Shown in pieces: positions 37,786-49,600 of a stretch of DNA of 64,000 nt. The notes beneath the pieces are model-generated. The model ran no database searches and was not told where the DNA came from. It saw only the letters and a list, made by a program, of their open reading frames with translations. Position 1 is the first letter of the stretch. The number at the start of each line of letters is the position of its first letter. A program made the translations under genes and the position numbers. The stretch covers positions 53,527,213 to 53,591,212 of the forward strand of contig NC_065531.1 in assembly GCF_020184175.1 (NCBI RefSeq). The letters are read 5' to 3'. Source of the stretch: Aphis gossypii (Eukaryota; Arthropoda; Insecta; Hemiptera; Aphididae).

Positions 37786-38876
37786 TTTCCGCAGTCCCCT
37801 GTTCCCAGTTTTTTGTCCCATCATGGTCTTCATCTAGATCTTCTCTGCCACTGTTTATAGTGTCCTCATTGGAATCTGGTTGGTCCATGGTTAATTGTCT
37901 GATGTTTGATTTATGATTGTTTCCATAGGTCTGTGCTGGTCTTTGTGCATATGGTTTGTGCGTATCCGGTGTATTGTTATAATTTTGATTGTTTGTTTGG
38001 TATGGCATTCTATTATATGTATTATTTTGCCTAAAATTTGTTGTTTTGTTGTGTTTTCATTTTGTTTGATTGGTTCCTCTTCGTGATTTTTATTGTTTTT
38101 CAATTCACCTAATTTTTCCCATATAGGTAAAAACTTCTTTTCTTTTGTTGTTTGTATATATGCTTGGATAGCTATCGGGAAATGTTTTGTAATTAAGTTT
38201 ATTGCTTGTTCTTCATTCATCTTAGGTGAGTCTAAGTGTTTTAATTCCGCCATCCAATGATGAAAATGTTCCTGAAAATCCTTTTTAATAGGTTTTTTTC
38301 CCGCTTCTGTGCATTTAATGAAAATCTCCCATTGATGATTTTCAGAGAAAAAATGCTTGAGGAACAATTCACTGAATGTTACTTCTGTTCTTCGTCTAGA
38401 GCTGCATCTTTGATCATTGTGTACCATTTTGATGCTTTTCCACGAAGATTGTTTTCTATTACTATCATTTTTTCTCTTCTGGCAGTAATTTGTTTGTGAT
38501 CCAGGTAATTATACATATCCTTAAGGAATTGTTTTGGGTGTTCTGTCTTGCTCTCTCCACTAAATGTTGGGGCTGTAATATCTACTGTTGATCTGGTGAT
38601 AGTGTTAATAACATTACCATCGTTTTTTGTATTCTGTAATGAAGTAACATTGGTCTGTAATGTCTGGATATCTTTTTCTTGCCGTGCTGTCGTCACTAGT
38701 AGTTTGGTATCTGTGTCATTAATGAGTTGTCGTAACGCTTCATATTGATTTTCCATCATCTCTAGTTTCTTATGTAGCTGTTGTGTGGTCTTTTCTAATG
38801 CTGCTACCTTTCCCTCTAACTGTCGTGTTTTTTCCGTCGGATCCTCCCCAGGCGTCACCTGGTTCCGTCTAGTCAT
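37766..38876 (-). pseudogene. gag: gag of the gypsy-type element, frameshifted
   Basis: Gag forms the structural particle that packages the element RNA. The ATG at 38876 follows the leader repeats. The first frame (38876-38379, 165 codons) begins MTRRNQVTPGED. Residues about 15-85 are a heptad-rich, charged stretch typical of a coiled coil, followed by the retrotransposon-gag-like motif APTFSGE and a KASKWY segment. The frame breaks near 38386 and continues in a second frame to about 38045 (motifs EVTFSELFLKHFF and HWMAELKHL). It breaks again and continues to a stop at 37766. The C-terminal part is Asn/Gln-rich and shows no CX2CX4HX4C zinc knuckle. Both breaks look like single-base indels in or beside short homopolymers. 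Identification rests on position before protease and the core motif; confidence in the exact product is moderate. Confidence 0.85.
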
Positions 38877-38917
38877 GTTGTCGTTTTAATAATTAATAAC
38901 AAGTATATAATTCTCCG

Positions 38918-39345
38918 AACCGACTAATAAGATCGACAGATGTATGATTCTACCGTACCGACTAGTAAAATTGCCGGGTATATGATTCTGCCGTACCAAC
39001 TAGTAAATCCGTTTGTCAGCCGTGCCAGCTAGGCAATTTGTTTGCAATGAATAATCGTATTGGTTATACGTTTCTAACGTCCCGACTAGTAAACTCGACG
39101 AGTCTATGCTTCTGCCGTACCGACTAGTAGATCCGTTTGTCAGCCGTGCCAGCTAGGCAATTTGTTTGCAAAGAATGACCGTACTGGTTATTATCGGGTA
39201 TACGTTTCTGACGTACCGACTAGTAAACTCGATGAGTATATGCTTCTGCCGTACCGACTAGTAAACTCGACGAGTATATTCTTTTGCCGTACCGACTAGT
39301 AAACTCGACGAGTATATTCTTTTGCCGTACCGACTAGTAAACTAT
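38918..39345 (-). repeat. Leader tandem repeat, nine copies of a 15-bp core
   Basis: The untranslated leader between the primer binding site and gag holds nine copies of a core best written on the plus strand as GTACCGACTAGTAAA. Copies start near 38918, 38955, 38993, 39079, 39117, 39212, 39251, 39289 and 39327. Most spacings are 37-39 bp. Two gaps are enlarged by a second motif containing GCCGTGCCAGCTAGGCAA (near 39019 and 39143). The last three full units are nearly identical. One further core copy lies in each LTR (33580 and 40386). The position matches the leader array of Su(Hw) sites in Drosophila gypsy, so a protein-binding role is possible but unproven. Confidence 0.9.
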
Positions 39346-39410
39346 TGAGTAGTTATTTTAACAATTGATGTGTGTATGTATTTCTCCTCTTTTCTGGTTG
39401 GTCGTGTCGA

Positions 39411-39428
39411 GTCACGGGTTGGGCGCCA
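39411..39428 (-). other. Primer binding site, tRNA-Lys-like
   Basis: Two bases downstream of the 5' LTR, the element sense strand reads TGGCGCCCAACCCGTGAC. The first eleven bases match the complement of animal tRNA-Lys 3' ends, as used by Drosophila gypsy; the remainder does not match well. It would prime minus-strand DNA synthesis. The tRNA identity is an inference from memory of the tRNA sequence. Confidence 0.8.
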
Positions 39429-39926
39429 GTTGACACAGTGCAATGATATTCAATGACTTGTCATATTGAAATATTAAAAACTCCAATTTTTGGTATCACA
39501 TATATTTATTGACAATATTAATATATATAATGAAATAACTATAAAAATGGGATGACATATAATTTGTTCTAAAACCGCGGGGCTAGCTTGAGCAAGCGAG
39601 CCGCAACGGGTGATGTCAGGGCCTTTAGAGGCGCGACATATAGAACATAACTAATATTTAAATTTACACAATATGACTTGGAAAACGGGTTATACACACT
39701 TTTCCACGGTCTTATGCAAGTCGTGTACAGTTATGCGTTTCTACAGTGGTCAGTGAAACCTGAGTAGGCTCACTATAGTGGGATTGAACTGATGATTCTA
39801 AAAAGAACCGTTTTTCATCAGTCGCGATGGTAGATCGACTGTGCGTGCAAAACGCGTGTAAGAGCCGCTGGTATTGCACGCCAAGTGAAAGGTTTATTAT
39901 ATTCGTCGACGGCCGCCTCAACACTC

Positions 39927-40256
39927 AAACGTAACTGGTAGACTTATCGCCGTGTTCGTCGGTTGCCGCCTCGTTTCACGAGTGTCTTCGCGGCTATGTC
40001 CGGAACGTAACTGGTAGATTCGTCGGTTGCCGCCTCGTTTCACGAGTGTCTTCGCTGCTATGTCCGGAACGTAACTGGTAGATCGTCGGTTGCCGCCTCG
40101 TTTCACGAGTGTCTTCGCTGCTTAGTCCGGAACGTAACTGGTAGGTTCGTCGGTTGCCGCCTCGTTTCACGAGTGTCTTCGCTGCTTAGTCCGGAACGTA
40201 ACTGGTAGGTTTGTCGGTTGCCGCCTCGTTTCACGAGTGTCTTCGCTGCTTAGTCC
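39927..40256 (-). repeat. 64-bp tandem array in the 5' LTR, five units
   Basis: Five head-to-tail units share AACGTAACTGGTAG, GTCGGTTGCCGCCTCG and TTTCACGAGTGTCTTCGC. Unit starts are near 39927 (longer, divergent first unit), 40002, 40066, 40129 and 40193. Unit length is 63-64 bp. The array is unusually rich in CpG for this genome. Confidence 0.93.
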
Positions 40257-40644
40257 GGAGTGGAATTCGTAGAAATCAGTATTATGTTCGTCGTTCGTCG
40301 TTGTGTTGACTTATATGTTGACGATGGTGATAATGACTGAATACTAATTTGTCTTGAAAAGTGCCCGGTATATATACTGTGATCCGTACCGACTAGTAAA
40401 CCACCAGTATGCCGCCGTGCGTGTTTGTGCTTACTGTCGGTACGGATTTCCTCATTATGGAGTCAATTTTGAACTTATAGATCTGTATGGGGTGTTGTTA
40501 TTTTCTTCACTGTGTCCCCTATCCATCGCCGTACTTGGTGAGACTCTGTGATGAATCTAAAGGGTTTAAATTCACCGCTAAGTCTCTCAGATGGTATTGT
40601 TTTTATGTATGCTGTGTTGTGATTGGTGGTCCTGAAAAGGACCT

Positions 40645-40654
40645 TTTTATATGG
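40645..40654 (-). promoter_or_regulatory. TATA-like motif in the 5' LTR
   Basis: In element sense CCATATAAAAAGG lies only about 20-30 bp inside the LTR. It is followed directly by a small inverted repeat GGTCC-TTTTCA-GGACC (40628-40643). If it is the working TATA box, transcription would start very near the LTR end and the U3 part would be exceptionally short. Confidence 0.4.
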
Positions 40655-40673
40655 TGACGGCTACACCGTTACA

Positions 40674-40677
40674 ACAG
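40674..40677. repeat. Target-site duplication ACAG, right copy
   Basis: This is the second copy of the 4-bp duplication. It fixes the LTR end at 40673, since the LTR then has canonical TG...CA ends. Confidence 0.85.
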
Positions 40678-41560
40678 TATAAATGAAATATTATTAGTTT
40701 TTAATTTTGTAACATAGTTAAATAAATATTTAAATAAAATCGGTCATTAGTAGTACAATTCAAGGATAATATTAATATTTAGCACACAACTTGAATCCTG
40801 ATTAACAAGAAATGTATAAAACATAGGAATTAATTAATTAATTTTTTTTATGCAATAACTTATCTATGCCTTAAATTTATATAGTTTCTATAGTTTTTAT
40901 ACTAATATGGAAATGTAATTTAAAAATATTCTATAAAACTATAATTACTCACTGAAATTAAATTATTGTTTTATATGATACCTAATGATATAAGTATTAA
41001 TGCATTCCAGTTTCAATCAAATAATTTAAAAGCATATTTATGTGATATAACTATGCAAGTATGTTTGGTATAATTATTTATCATTTTGTTGCCTATATAA
41101 GATGGTTTTGACAAAATAAAATATAAATTTATTTTAAAACGAGCTTAAATGATATATAACAAAATAAACATTTACATATGTAATATATTTATATTACATT
41201 ATACATGAATGATTTAACTATAAAAATATTATTAATTATTATCTTCTATGAAATATTTCTAATTATTAATATTTTTCTGTTTAAAATAACATTAGCCTAT
41301 TAAAAATTTTTAAAAATTTACATCTCTGCGTTATGTTTATTTATTTTAGCAGCATATTCTTAATTCATTCTTCACATATATTTAATAAATACTAACTGTA
41401 TAATATTTACTCATATTTTCATTTTAGTACACGTTACACATAATTTCACCGAAATTAATAAAGGTCACTTTCAACATAATTGTAAATTTCAACACAAGTA
41501 AAACAAAAATAGATTATTGTTTAATGTGTATAATGTATGTATAATATATATGTAATATAC

Positions 41561-41595
<35 letters not shown>

Positions 41596-44500
41596 GATGT
41601 ATGTAAAGTTATCAATTTTTATAATAATATACATTAAGTGTTATCAGAATGAACACTCAGAAAATCATCGAATTCTTATACATGAAACTACAATACTTTA
41701 TAATACAAAACGTCATAAATACAATATGGTTTTGTATAAAATTATAATACAAGTCAATAAAAATGTTTTTGATTATCATATCCCCCCGATCATAAAAATG
41801 ATTCGATTATAATAATAGCCATTTGAATTTATACCTTTTTTGAATTTCCTTGAATATAAAGTATATTTTAACAACATGGAAACTATTGTTTGTATAAATA
41901 ACTATACAATCGTGATTAGCATGTTAGATAAACGTGCACGTTAAAAGGAGTGTTTTCTTATTACTTACTACAAAGATGATGCGAAATGAGACGATTAACA
42001 CGCGGGCATACAATAGTATTATTCAAATGCGTAATTTTAAGGCAGACATTGTTGTACCTATATAACATTTTCTTATTATACAATTAAACAAAGGACATAA
42101 TTATTATCATGTCTGAAGGTGATACAAACTGAAATTATATGGACCGCTTAAAGATAAAATACTTTGATTAGAACAAACTAAAATCACAAGGGTTTTATAT
42201 TTAAAACACGTATTTTTCGTCATGTTGACCTCATTGTAACTAAACCATATACTTGGAAGAATATTTTTTATCATCATTATTTTTAGTTTTTTTTTTTAAT
42301 TTCATGGATGGATTTTAAAATAAAAGTTTAAGAAAAAAATATTTCAGTCATAATATAGACAATGCTGATATTCAAAACACCCTCCTAAATATTTGAACGA
42401 TATTTTATACTACAATATTCAATGATATACTTAAAATATTGCATTGTCATAACTTAAACAATTTGTATAGGTATCCATATTTTTAATGAAAAATCTTGAT
42501 TTTAATCTGTTGTGCGTGTCTACTTTCCGTCTCTCCGAGTAGATTTGAAATGATTTTTTAAATCAATATCAATTTAAAATAGTTTGTTTATTTAATTTAA
42601 CTAAAGTATAACAAGTGTCAGTGAGACGTGAAGTTAAGACTCGATGTCTCTGGTACCTTTTTAATATTATGCTGTGTTTAAACCTGTTGTTTTTGAAGAT
42701 ACAATTTTATTATGTGAACCATTATGATTATAATTCCCTATCATAATATGTGTTGATCGATCAAACCCGATTCATGATAATCTAATTAGTGATCTTGGTT
42801 TCTACACATTTAATACATTATTATTTGCAATAACAAGCCCGGGTGTTCGTAGATATCGTGTATCGACATATTTCTTAATAGTGTTTAGAATCGGTAGTAA
42901 TTTAGTACCCCATTATACTGTCGAAAAATAACAATAATTTTTTTGATAAAAAAAAAAACACCGCTTATATTATATAACAGATTATTTAATTATGATTTAT
43001 ATCATAAAAATATGCTAAACATTTACTCATCCAAAACGTATAACTAATTTTATTTGTAACAATGTGTTTCCAAAAATGTAATCTAATGTTAATTAATATA
43101 AAACTATTTTATTTAAGTATACAATTTTAATAAATGTATTCCACTTAACATATGTGATTAATGTATTGTGTTTATACACATAGACTAACAGATGATAGAT
43201 TTTTTAGCAAAATATAAGGTAAAAAATTCGAGTGTACATTATATATTATTTACTACATAATGATAAACGCATTTTTCAATCAAACCAAAATAGTTAAAAA
43301 TTGCACATCCAAATACTACGTTATATTTTAATAAAACATATATACCTAACAGAATAACATAGAGTGTTGTAAAAAATGCGTTATAACTTATAATTTTTTT
43401 TAAGATATTATAACGCTCAGGAAGAAAAGTACAAGTACTTATGAAACAAAAAGTAAGTTTCATTAAAACTGTTATTTATCAAATGGACTTTTTTTATGAG
43501 CATTTTTACGTTTAATTATTTTTGCTGTGTATTTCAATAATGTCTACAGCTAATATAATATAGTTATATCAAATACGAATGATAAATAGATAAGCACATT
43601 ATACAACTTACGCCTGTAGATAATGTACAGTGTTCCAATGATTCTGATATAAAAAAAAAAATCGTTGGCACTCCACAATACCATTGAAATCCTAAGACTA
43701 TAATATTATATGTTTAGCATAATAATTTATAAAAAGAAAACTAGTGTACTAAACTCTAAGTTATGTTAATTTATTTTACAGGTCATAAAAATATTTAATG
43801 ACACTTTAAGGTTCAAAGTCATATTCATAAAATATTATATTGAATTTTTATTTAATTATTTTAAAACTATTAGTGAATGACTAGGTACCTTACAAAAGTT
43901 ATGTAATTATTTAAAATAATTTGAATAATAAAACATTTTTGTGAATTACGTTAAAAATATAAATTAAGTCAATTAAGATCGTGTTCGGAAGGTAAGCGTA
44001 TAATTATAAAACATTTTACTCATAGTCAGCATAAATATAATTTGTATTTCAAATCATGTATTCTACATTATTTGGTAAATTGTATGGGAATGTTTTATAA
44101 AAGTTAGCCACGATTAGCTATAACAACCTATACAGTATGATATTTTGCACTCTTTCAAAAACATGATTTTTTTAACAACATATTATGACGTTTTTTATTT
44201 TAAACAAATGTCTGAAAAAAACAACGAAATGCCAATAAAGGAGAAATAATATGATTAATAAGCTTTTTGTTTATAGTATATATCATACTTTAACATTATC
44301 ATTATAACTGACTTTTATTATTATAGTTATGATATGTTTTATGAATTTAAATTAACGTCTGTTATACGTTCTGTTGTTTTTATTAGTTAAACTTAAGTCA
44401 CCAAAGAGAAAGTGTTTAATAATAATAATAATAATTTTAGTTTAATATCGTATCGACTAACGAAGAATTATCCACCTGTTCAAGTGTTAACAATGTATTT

Positions 44501-46240
44501 GCTTATATCCATAATAATACTGATAGAGGCGCCAATTGTTGTACTTACGTATTAAAAGGTGTTAACAGTTTCCATTTGGGATAACTGTTATGATGGCGAT
44601 TGTAAATTTTAAAATAGATCTGTTAAAAGTAACATTCAAAATAATTTTTGTTAGTTTTTATTCGATATGATATAGGTACATAACGTTCAGTGATTTATTG
44701 TTCATTAATAGCAGTTCCAAAAATCGCCACACACACACCTTCTGGTTTGAAACTTTAAGCTTAATCATAATATCACAATGCATAGTTTCATTCAAACTTT
44801 AGTAACGAAACCATGAATTTGTATTTTATTTCCAGAGTTAATGAAAAAACAAATTTATTCAACAGTTAATACAATTTAAAAATAATTTAATGAAAGTAGA
44901 TATCAAACTATGACTAATTAATTAACATAAAACATGAACTTAGAATGTTTAAAATTAATAATTAATTAGTTTAATTAAGTTATAAAGTACATTAAAGAGC
45001 AATTTCTGGTTTTAAGTTATATACTGTAATTATTTCTGACAAGTGACAATTATTATTTATATGTAAGTACTTCGTAAAAGTAAATACGTTTTTATTGTTT
45101 TATCGATACAAATATTTGTAAATAATGAAACTGAATTGACATGATAATGCAAAAGCTAATTTTTTCAAATTTTGTGGTAGTAGGTAGTTGTAATTTATAA
45201 AATAAATAAAAAAAAAATCAATGTATAAATGGTGGAGGGTACGCAATTTATTTTAAACGAATTACCGACATCAAATATGTTAACAAAAGCTGGTCAAATA
45301 AGAAAGCTTTGTCGGTAAGCTGAAAACTTTTACCAAACACGACCTGCAAACTTTTAGTACCTAGTGATTAGTTTCGTTTAAGAATTACTAGGTATATATC
45401 AAACTAAATAATAAAAATATATAGTTTCTAGTCACACTTATATTTGTCTCAATTAATTTCATTATTTTTTTTTTTTTTTTGTTCCATTGATAGGTACATG
45501 GATTTTATATAATTTAATAATTTTAATAATGGACAGTTATTTATCCTATAAGCATATTTCAAGTGTATCTAATAATATAATGGTGCGTATATCTCTTCTA
45601 CGAGTTGTGAACGTAAAGACAATTTTTAATATCGTTTTTCATTTTATTGAATTTTTTTCGACATAATATTACACACATACCTATATTATATTGCTACAAT
45701 CATGATAGTTAAAGTTTTAAAAAAATTAAGAATTTTTGAATGACAACGATGTATATAAAATAATTAGAATAAATATGTAATTAATAAATATTATTAAATA
45801 TTCTTAATAGTCATTCCTTATGATTTAATCATTTGCATAGGCGTCCGAACTAGGCCTTTAATACGCCATACGAAAAAAAAAAAAATTTGCATGTGTGATA
45901 TCTATTTAAAGATATCGATGATTTTGTTTTTTTTTTATAAAACACGTTGTCTAAAACTATAAAACATATAAATAATATACAACTATATATATTAAAAAAT
46001 ACTAAATAGGTACGTAAACATAATTTAATTTAGAGAGCCATTTAAGCCCTAAAAACTTCTGACTTATAGAATATATTGATAAATGTTTAATAAAAACCAT
46101 ATACCTAGTGTAAGGAAGGTTATAATAGTTATCTATTTTACGCAATATATTAAAAAGAAAAAAAGAGATAAACAATAAATAATATATAATAAACAATGTT
46201 ATATACATACATATATATATTAAACATTATATGCGTAGGT
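40678..46240. other. AT-rich non-coding DNA
   Basis: Right flank of the insertion. Apart from the TATG microsatellite and poly-A/T runs I see no gene. An acceptor-like tract ATTTATTTTACAG ends near 43782 but no convincing exon follows. Confidence 0.6.
41564..41595. repeat. (TATG)n microsatellite
   Basis: About seven perfect ATGT units, preceded by an imperfect TA/CATATA tract from 41540. Confidence 0.9.
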
Positions 46241-46620
46241 ACATGGTACATAAACGACACGGGAGCTTTACGACGGGGTTCGAAATTATTGTTATCTCTT
46301 GGCGTTTGGATGGTGCGGGGGAAATCGTTAGCGGCGTGTCGACGACGAGGCCGTTATACGAGAAAACAAACAGAGAGCACCCGCAGTTCGAAAAATAATC
46401 TTTGGGCACACTACCTGAGCCATTGCCTTTTATTTTTATCGCTTTAAACATTTATATAATAATATTGTGTGCGTGTATGTGTAGTACACGTGAAATGGGA
46501 TATCGGAGAGAAAAAGATGAGGTCGATCGAAGTCTAGAAAACAGTTGACCGATCGTAACGACCATCGACTTCGCCTATAAAATCGAGACTTGTTTGGATA
46601 TGGCATAGTAGGTATATGAT
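46241..46620. promoter_or_regulatory. GC-richer island with a TATA-like motif
   Basis: CpG-rich sequence such as GGCGTGTCGACGACGAGG (near 46334) is followed near 46577 by CTATAAAATCG, a TATA-like motif. Overlapping short frames on both strands (46196-46447 and 46227-46451) have no motif. A promoter is possible; nothing downstream confirms a transcript. Confidence 0.25.
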
Positions 46621-49600
46621 TATATGACTTGTATTGAACCCTAAGGACCTTTTGGTGTTGTCTATTTTGACGTGGAGCCTTTCAATGTAAAACGTATTTT
46701 GACGTACAAATCACACTATAAAAAAAAAAACCAATAAATTATTATTTAAAATAATATACACATTACAATAAATTATATCCAATAACAATAATTATTTAAA
46801 ACAATATGATGGTTAAGACAAACATCTTAATACGAAATATAAATTATTTAACATTTAAGAAAAAAGTGGCTTGTCAGTTGTTTTTAAATCAACATAAACG
46901 TTTTCTTCTAAATTATTTTACTCTGTGGTAGGTATGATTGACGTATTATTTTATTGATTTTATTATTTAAACATATTTCTCATATACACACGCTTACCAT
47001 GCACAAATATAATTTTCCCTTTGGAAAAAAAAATTACAGAAAACAGTAAAGGTCACGTGCTATTCTCGACAAATCCGTAGCAAATAATATAATATGTAGA
47101 GTAGCACACTTATTATTTTTTAAAACTTACATTGTTCAGTCTCTAACACTGTGGTCGGCTTTAGATCATGTCTGAGAATGTACTAGGTACGTCGTTTTTT
47201 CTAGTATACTATACGGCGAATTGATCTGTTTTGTTTTTTTATGTAGTTTCTGGTGACAAATCAATATTCTACATTTCGCCTATTCTAAGTATACCTATAT
47301 TATAGCTAGGTATAGTGTATACGGTAAACCGTATGATGTTATTTTGTTGTTTTAAATATTTTTTTTTACGTATAGGCATATCTATCCGTGCAACCAAAAC
47401 TTTAAATTGACTTAAGTGCGTTTTGCGATTATTGCGAAAAACATTTTGGAACAACAATACAATAAAATATAACAGCTAAATACCACTGAACGGAAAATCG
47501 CTGAAGTGATTTCAAAACATATCATTATGCGAGTATTAAAACTTAATTCTCTGGATTATTATTAGGTATACCGAATTATTCTAGTACTGGGTAAATTTAA
47601 TGCAGACTATATGGGATATTATATTGAAATTTAAAGCCCAATCTTTGTATTTGTCGTGAAAATGAGTTGCCACTATAATATTTAAAATATCCATGTATTA
47701 TTATTTTGTGATGAATAAAAAAATCTTTAAAAACAAGTAAAATGAAATACAAAATGATTGCATTTTGAATTACAATAAATACCTCTTCTCTTACCACATT
47801 TTTAAGTTTTTCTATGCATTTGTATATTTTTTTATTTAAAACCAAAATCATATTTATAAATATAATCAAACAAAACGTCATCGCCTAGATTAATAAATTT
47901 TAAATATTATGTAAATATATATACAAATAAAAATGAATCATATTAAATGTTACAGAACTAATTTCGGAGTAATACGTTTCGTAAGTATTTATCATTCAGT
48001 ATATTTTTACACGTCTCAAAAATTATAAATACATATAGGACACTTAATAATGTTTTTTATATTTCGTATATAAAGATATTATGAGTATAGTATTATTAAT
48101 AATGGTAGGCAAATAAGTAAGTACTTCGTGTATATCTACTGTTAAGTGAATTAAATACAAGCTCTGAATTGAATTTTAATTTATAAAAATATTGGAAACT
48201 AAAATTGACTTTATGAGGGATAATTATAATGTTTTAAAATCGATAAGTATTGATTGAATAGTTAATATTACATAAATCGATTTATATGGTTTGTTTATTA
48301 TAAATAATTTCAAAACTATAATTATTGCCTCGAATTTTTGGTGTATAATATAATGTATATACTTATACATTATATATTTACAAATATATTTATATTTAAT
48401 ATAGATACAGCTTACATTATTATAAACAATAAACATACCGTAAGGTAGTTCATTATTTTTTTAACAGTTATCGCTAAACCTTATACTGGTATATAAAAAA
48501 AAAATATTATACACACTCAAAACTTAACAGGAAGTCAAATAAATATAATATTATAAGATGTTGCGAGTATAGCGGGGAAAGTAAATAATTTATCGATTCA
48601 TTCCGTTGCTTCAAAAATAATTGTATATATTATTCATTATCATTTTATTATAATTTAAATCAGCGATTGATCAAAATTATTCAAACATTTAAGTAAGGTT
48701 GTATATTTATTATAGTTGCCTACAACTGCGGGTTAATGAAAAAATCGTATTATTATTGAAGATTTTTTGAAAAAAAGTACAACTGACAATAAAAAAGAAA
48801 TCGTATTATTTCTCTTGTAACATTGGTAATGAAATGAAAAACGTTTAACCCGTCAATACTTATATCCACTATCGGGTATTAAAAACATTAGATATATTAT
48901 TGGTGCTTATTGAAATTCAAAATGTAACTATAGACATTAAATTTGACTTAATCTAATAATGGTTCATATTTACTGAAAATACCGTTTAATGGCGGCTCAC
49001 GGCTGTGTTATTTTATTACGTTTCGGAAATGTGTAGTGATCATCATTGGTTTATTTATCGACGTTAGATTCGTTTTTAATGGAAGAAGGAAGATAACTTT
49101 GCAAAATATACGTTAGCCGAATTTATTAGACCTCAAACCTCGAAATTGAAAAGTTATTACCACAACATAAACTGACACAATAAGTTCAGAATTGTATCAA
49201 AACTGTGGTCACAAATTTTGCAATAACCAGTTGGGTGTTATAGTTGTATTCGTTTTCCAATTTTACCACGATTTATTATGATATTGCAATCGAGATTTGA
49301 GAGTATCATGAATTATAATTTATTATACTATATGATAATTAATAATAACTAAATAAAAAAAAAAATGAACTAATTTTTCATGTTTTTCTGATTCACATTC
49401 TTATAAACTTAACTCGTATTACAACCCTCTATTAGTCTAGTCAGGAAGTCATTTTAAGTTCAAAGCATAAAGCTTTGTGGTATTCAAGTTTTTATCAAAC
49501 CATTTGCTTTTTCATGTTTTGTGTCCTCCAACAGTACGTTTTGCTGCTTTATAAATAAACCAATAATGGTTTATGAACTTTTCAACTTGTTGAAAACACA

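Larger units (their letters stand above)
32626..40673 (-). mobile_element. Full-length Ty3/gypsy-type LTR retrotransposon
   Basis: This is a complete LTR retrotransposon of 8048 bp read on the minus strand. Seen directly: two near-identical terminal repeats of 1243 and 1241 bp that begin TGTAAC and end GTGTCA in element sense. A 4-bp direct duplication ACAG lies at 32622-32625 and 40674-40677. A primer binding site, a polypurine tract, and gag and pol remnants in the order protease, reverse transcriptase, RNase H, integrase are present. That domain order defines the Ty3/gypsy superfamily. The long LTRs, a reverse transcriptase motif IPDRE and an integrase motif HPQSNPVER suggest an Osvaldo/Ulysses-like lineage, but that placement is from memory and uncertain. 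The coding region holds at least nine frame breaks, so as sequenced it is not autonomous. A small third ORF follows pol. Confidence 0.96.
39431..40673 (-). repeat. 5' LTR of the gypsy-type element
   Basis: This 1243-bp terminal repeat is the upstream LTR in element sense. It starts with TGTAAC at 40673 and ends with GTGTCA at 39431, the usual TG...CA ends. Inside it are a TATA-like motif, a polyadenylation-type AATAAA, one copy of the GTACCGACTAGTAAA core shared with the leader, and a five-unit tandem array of about 64 bp. It is clearly richer in G+C than the surrounding DNA. Aligned by eye to the other LTR it shows one substitution and six single-base indels. Minus-strand open frames inside it follow the tandem array and are not taken as genes. 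Confidence 0.95.

Noticed and set aside
40628..40648. GC-hairpin followed by a T run, resembling a bacterial terminator
   Set aside because: The context is a eukaryotic LTR, the stem has only five pairs, and on the element strand the run is A, forming part of the TATA-like motif.
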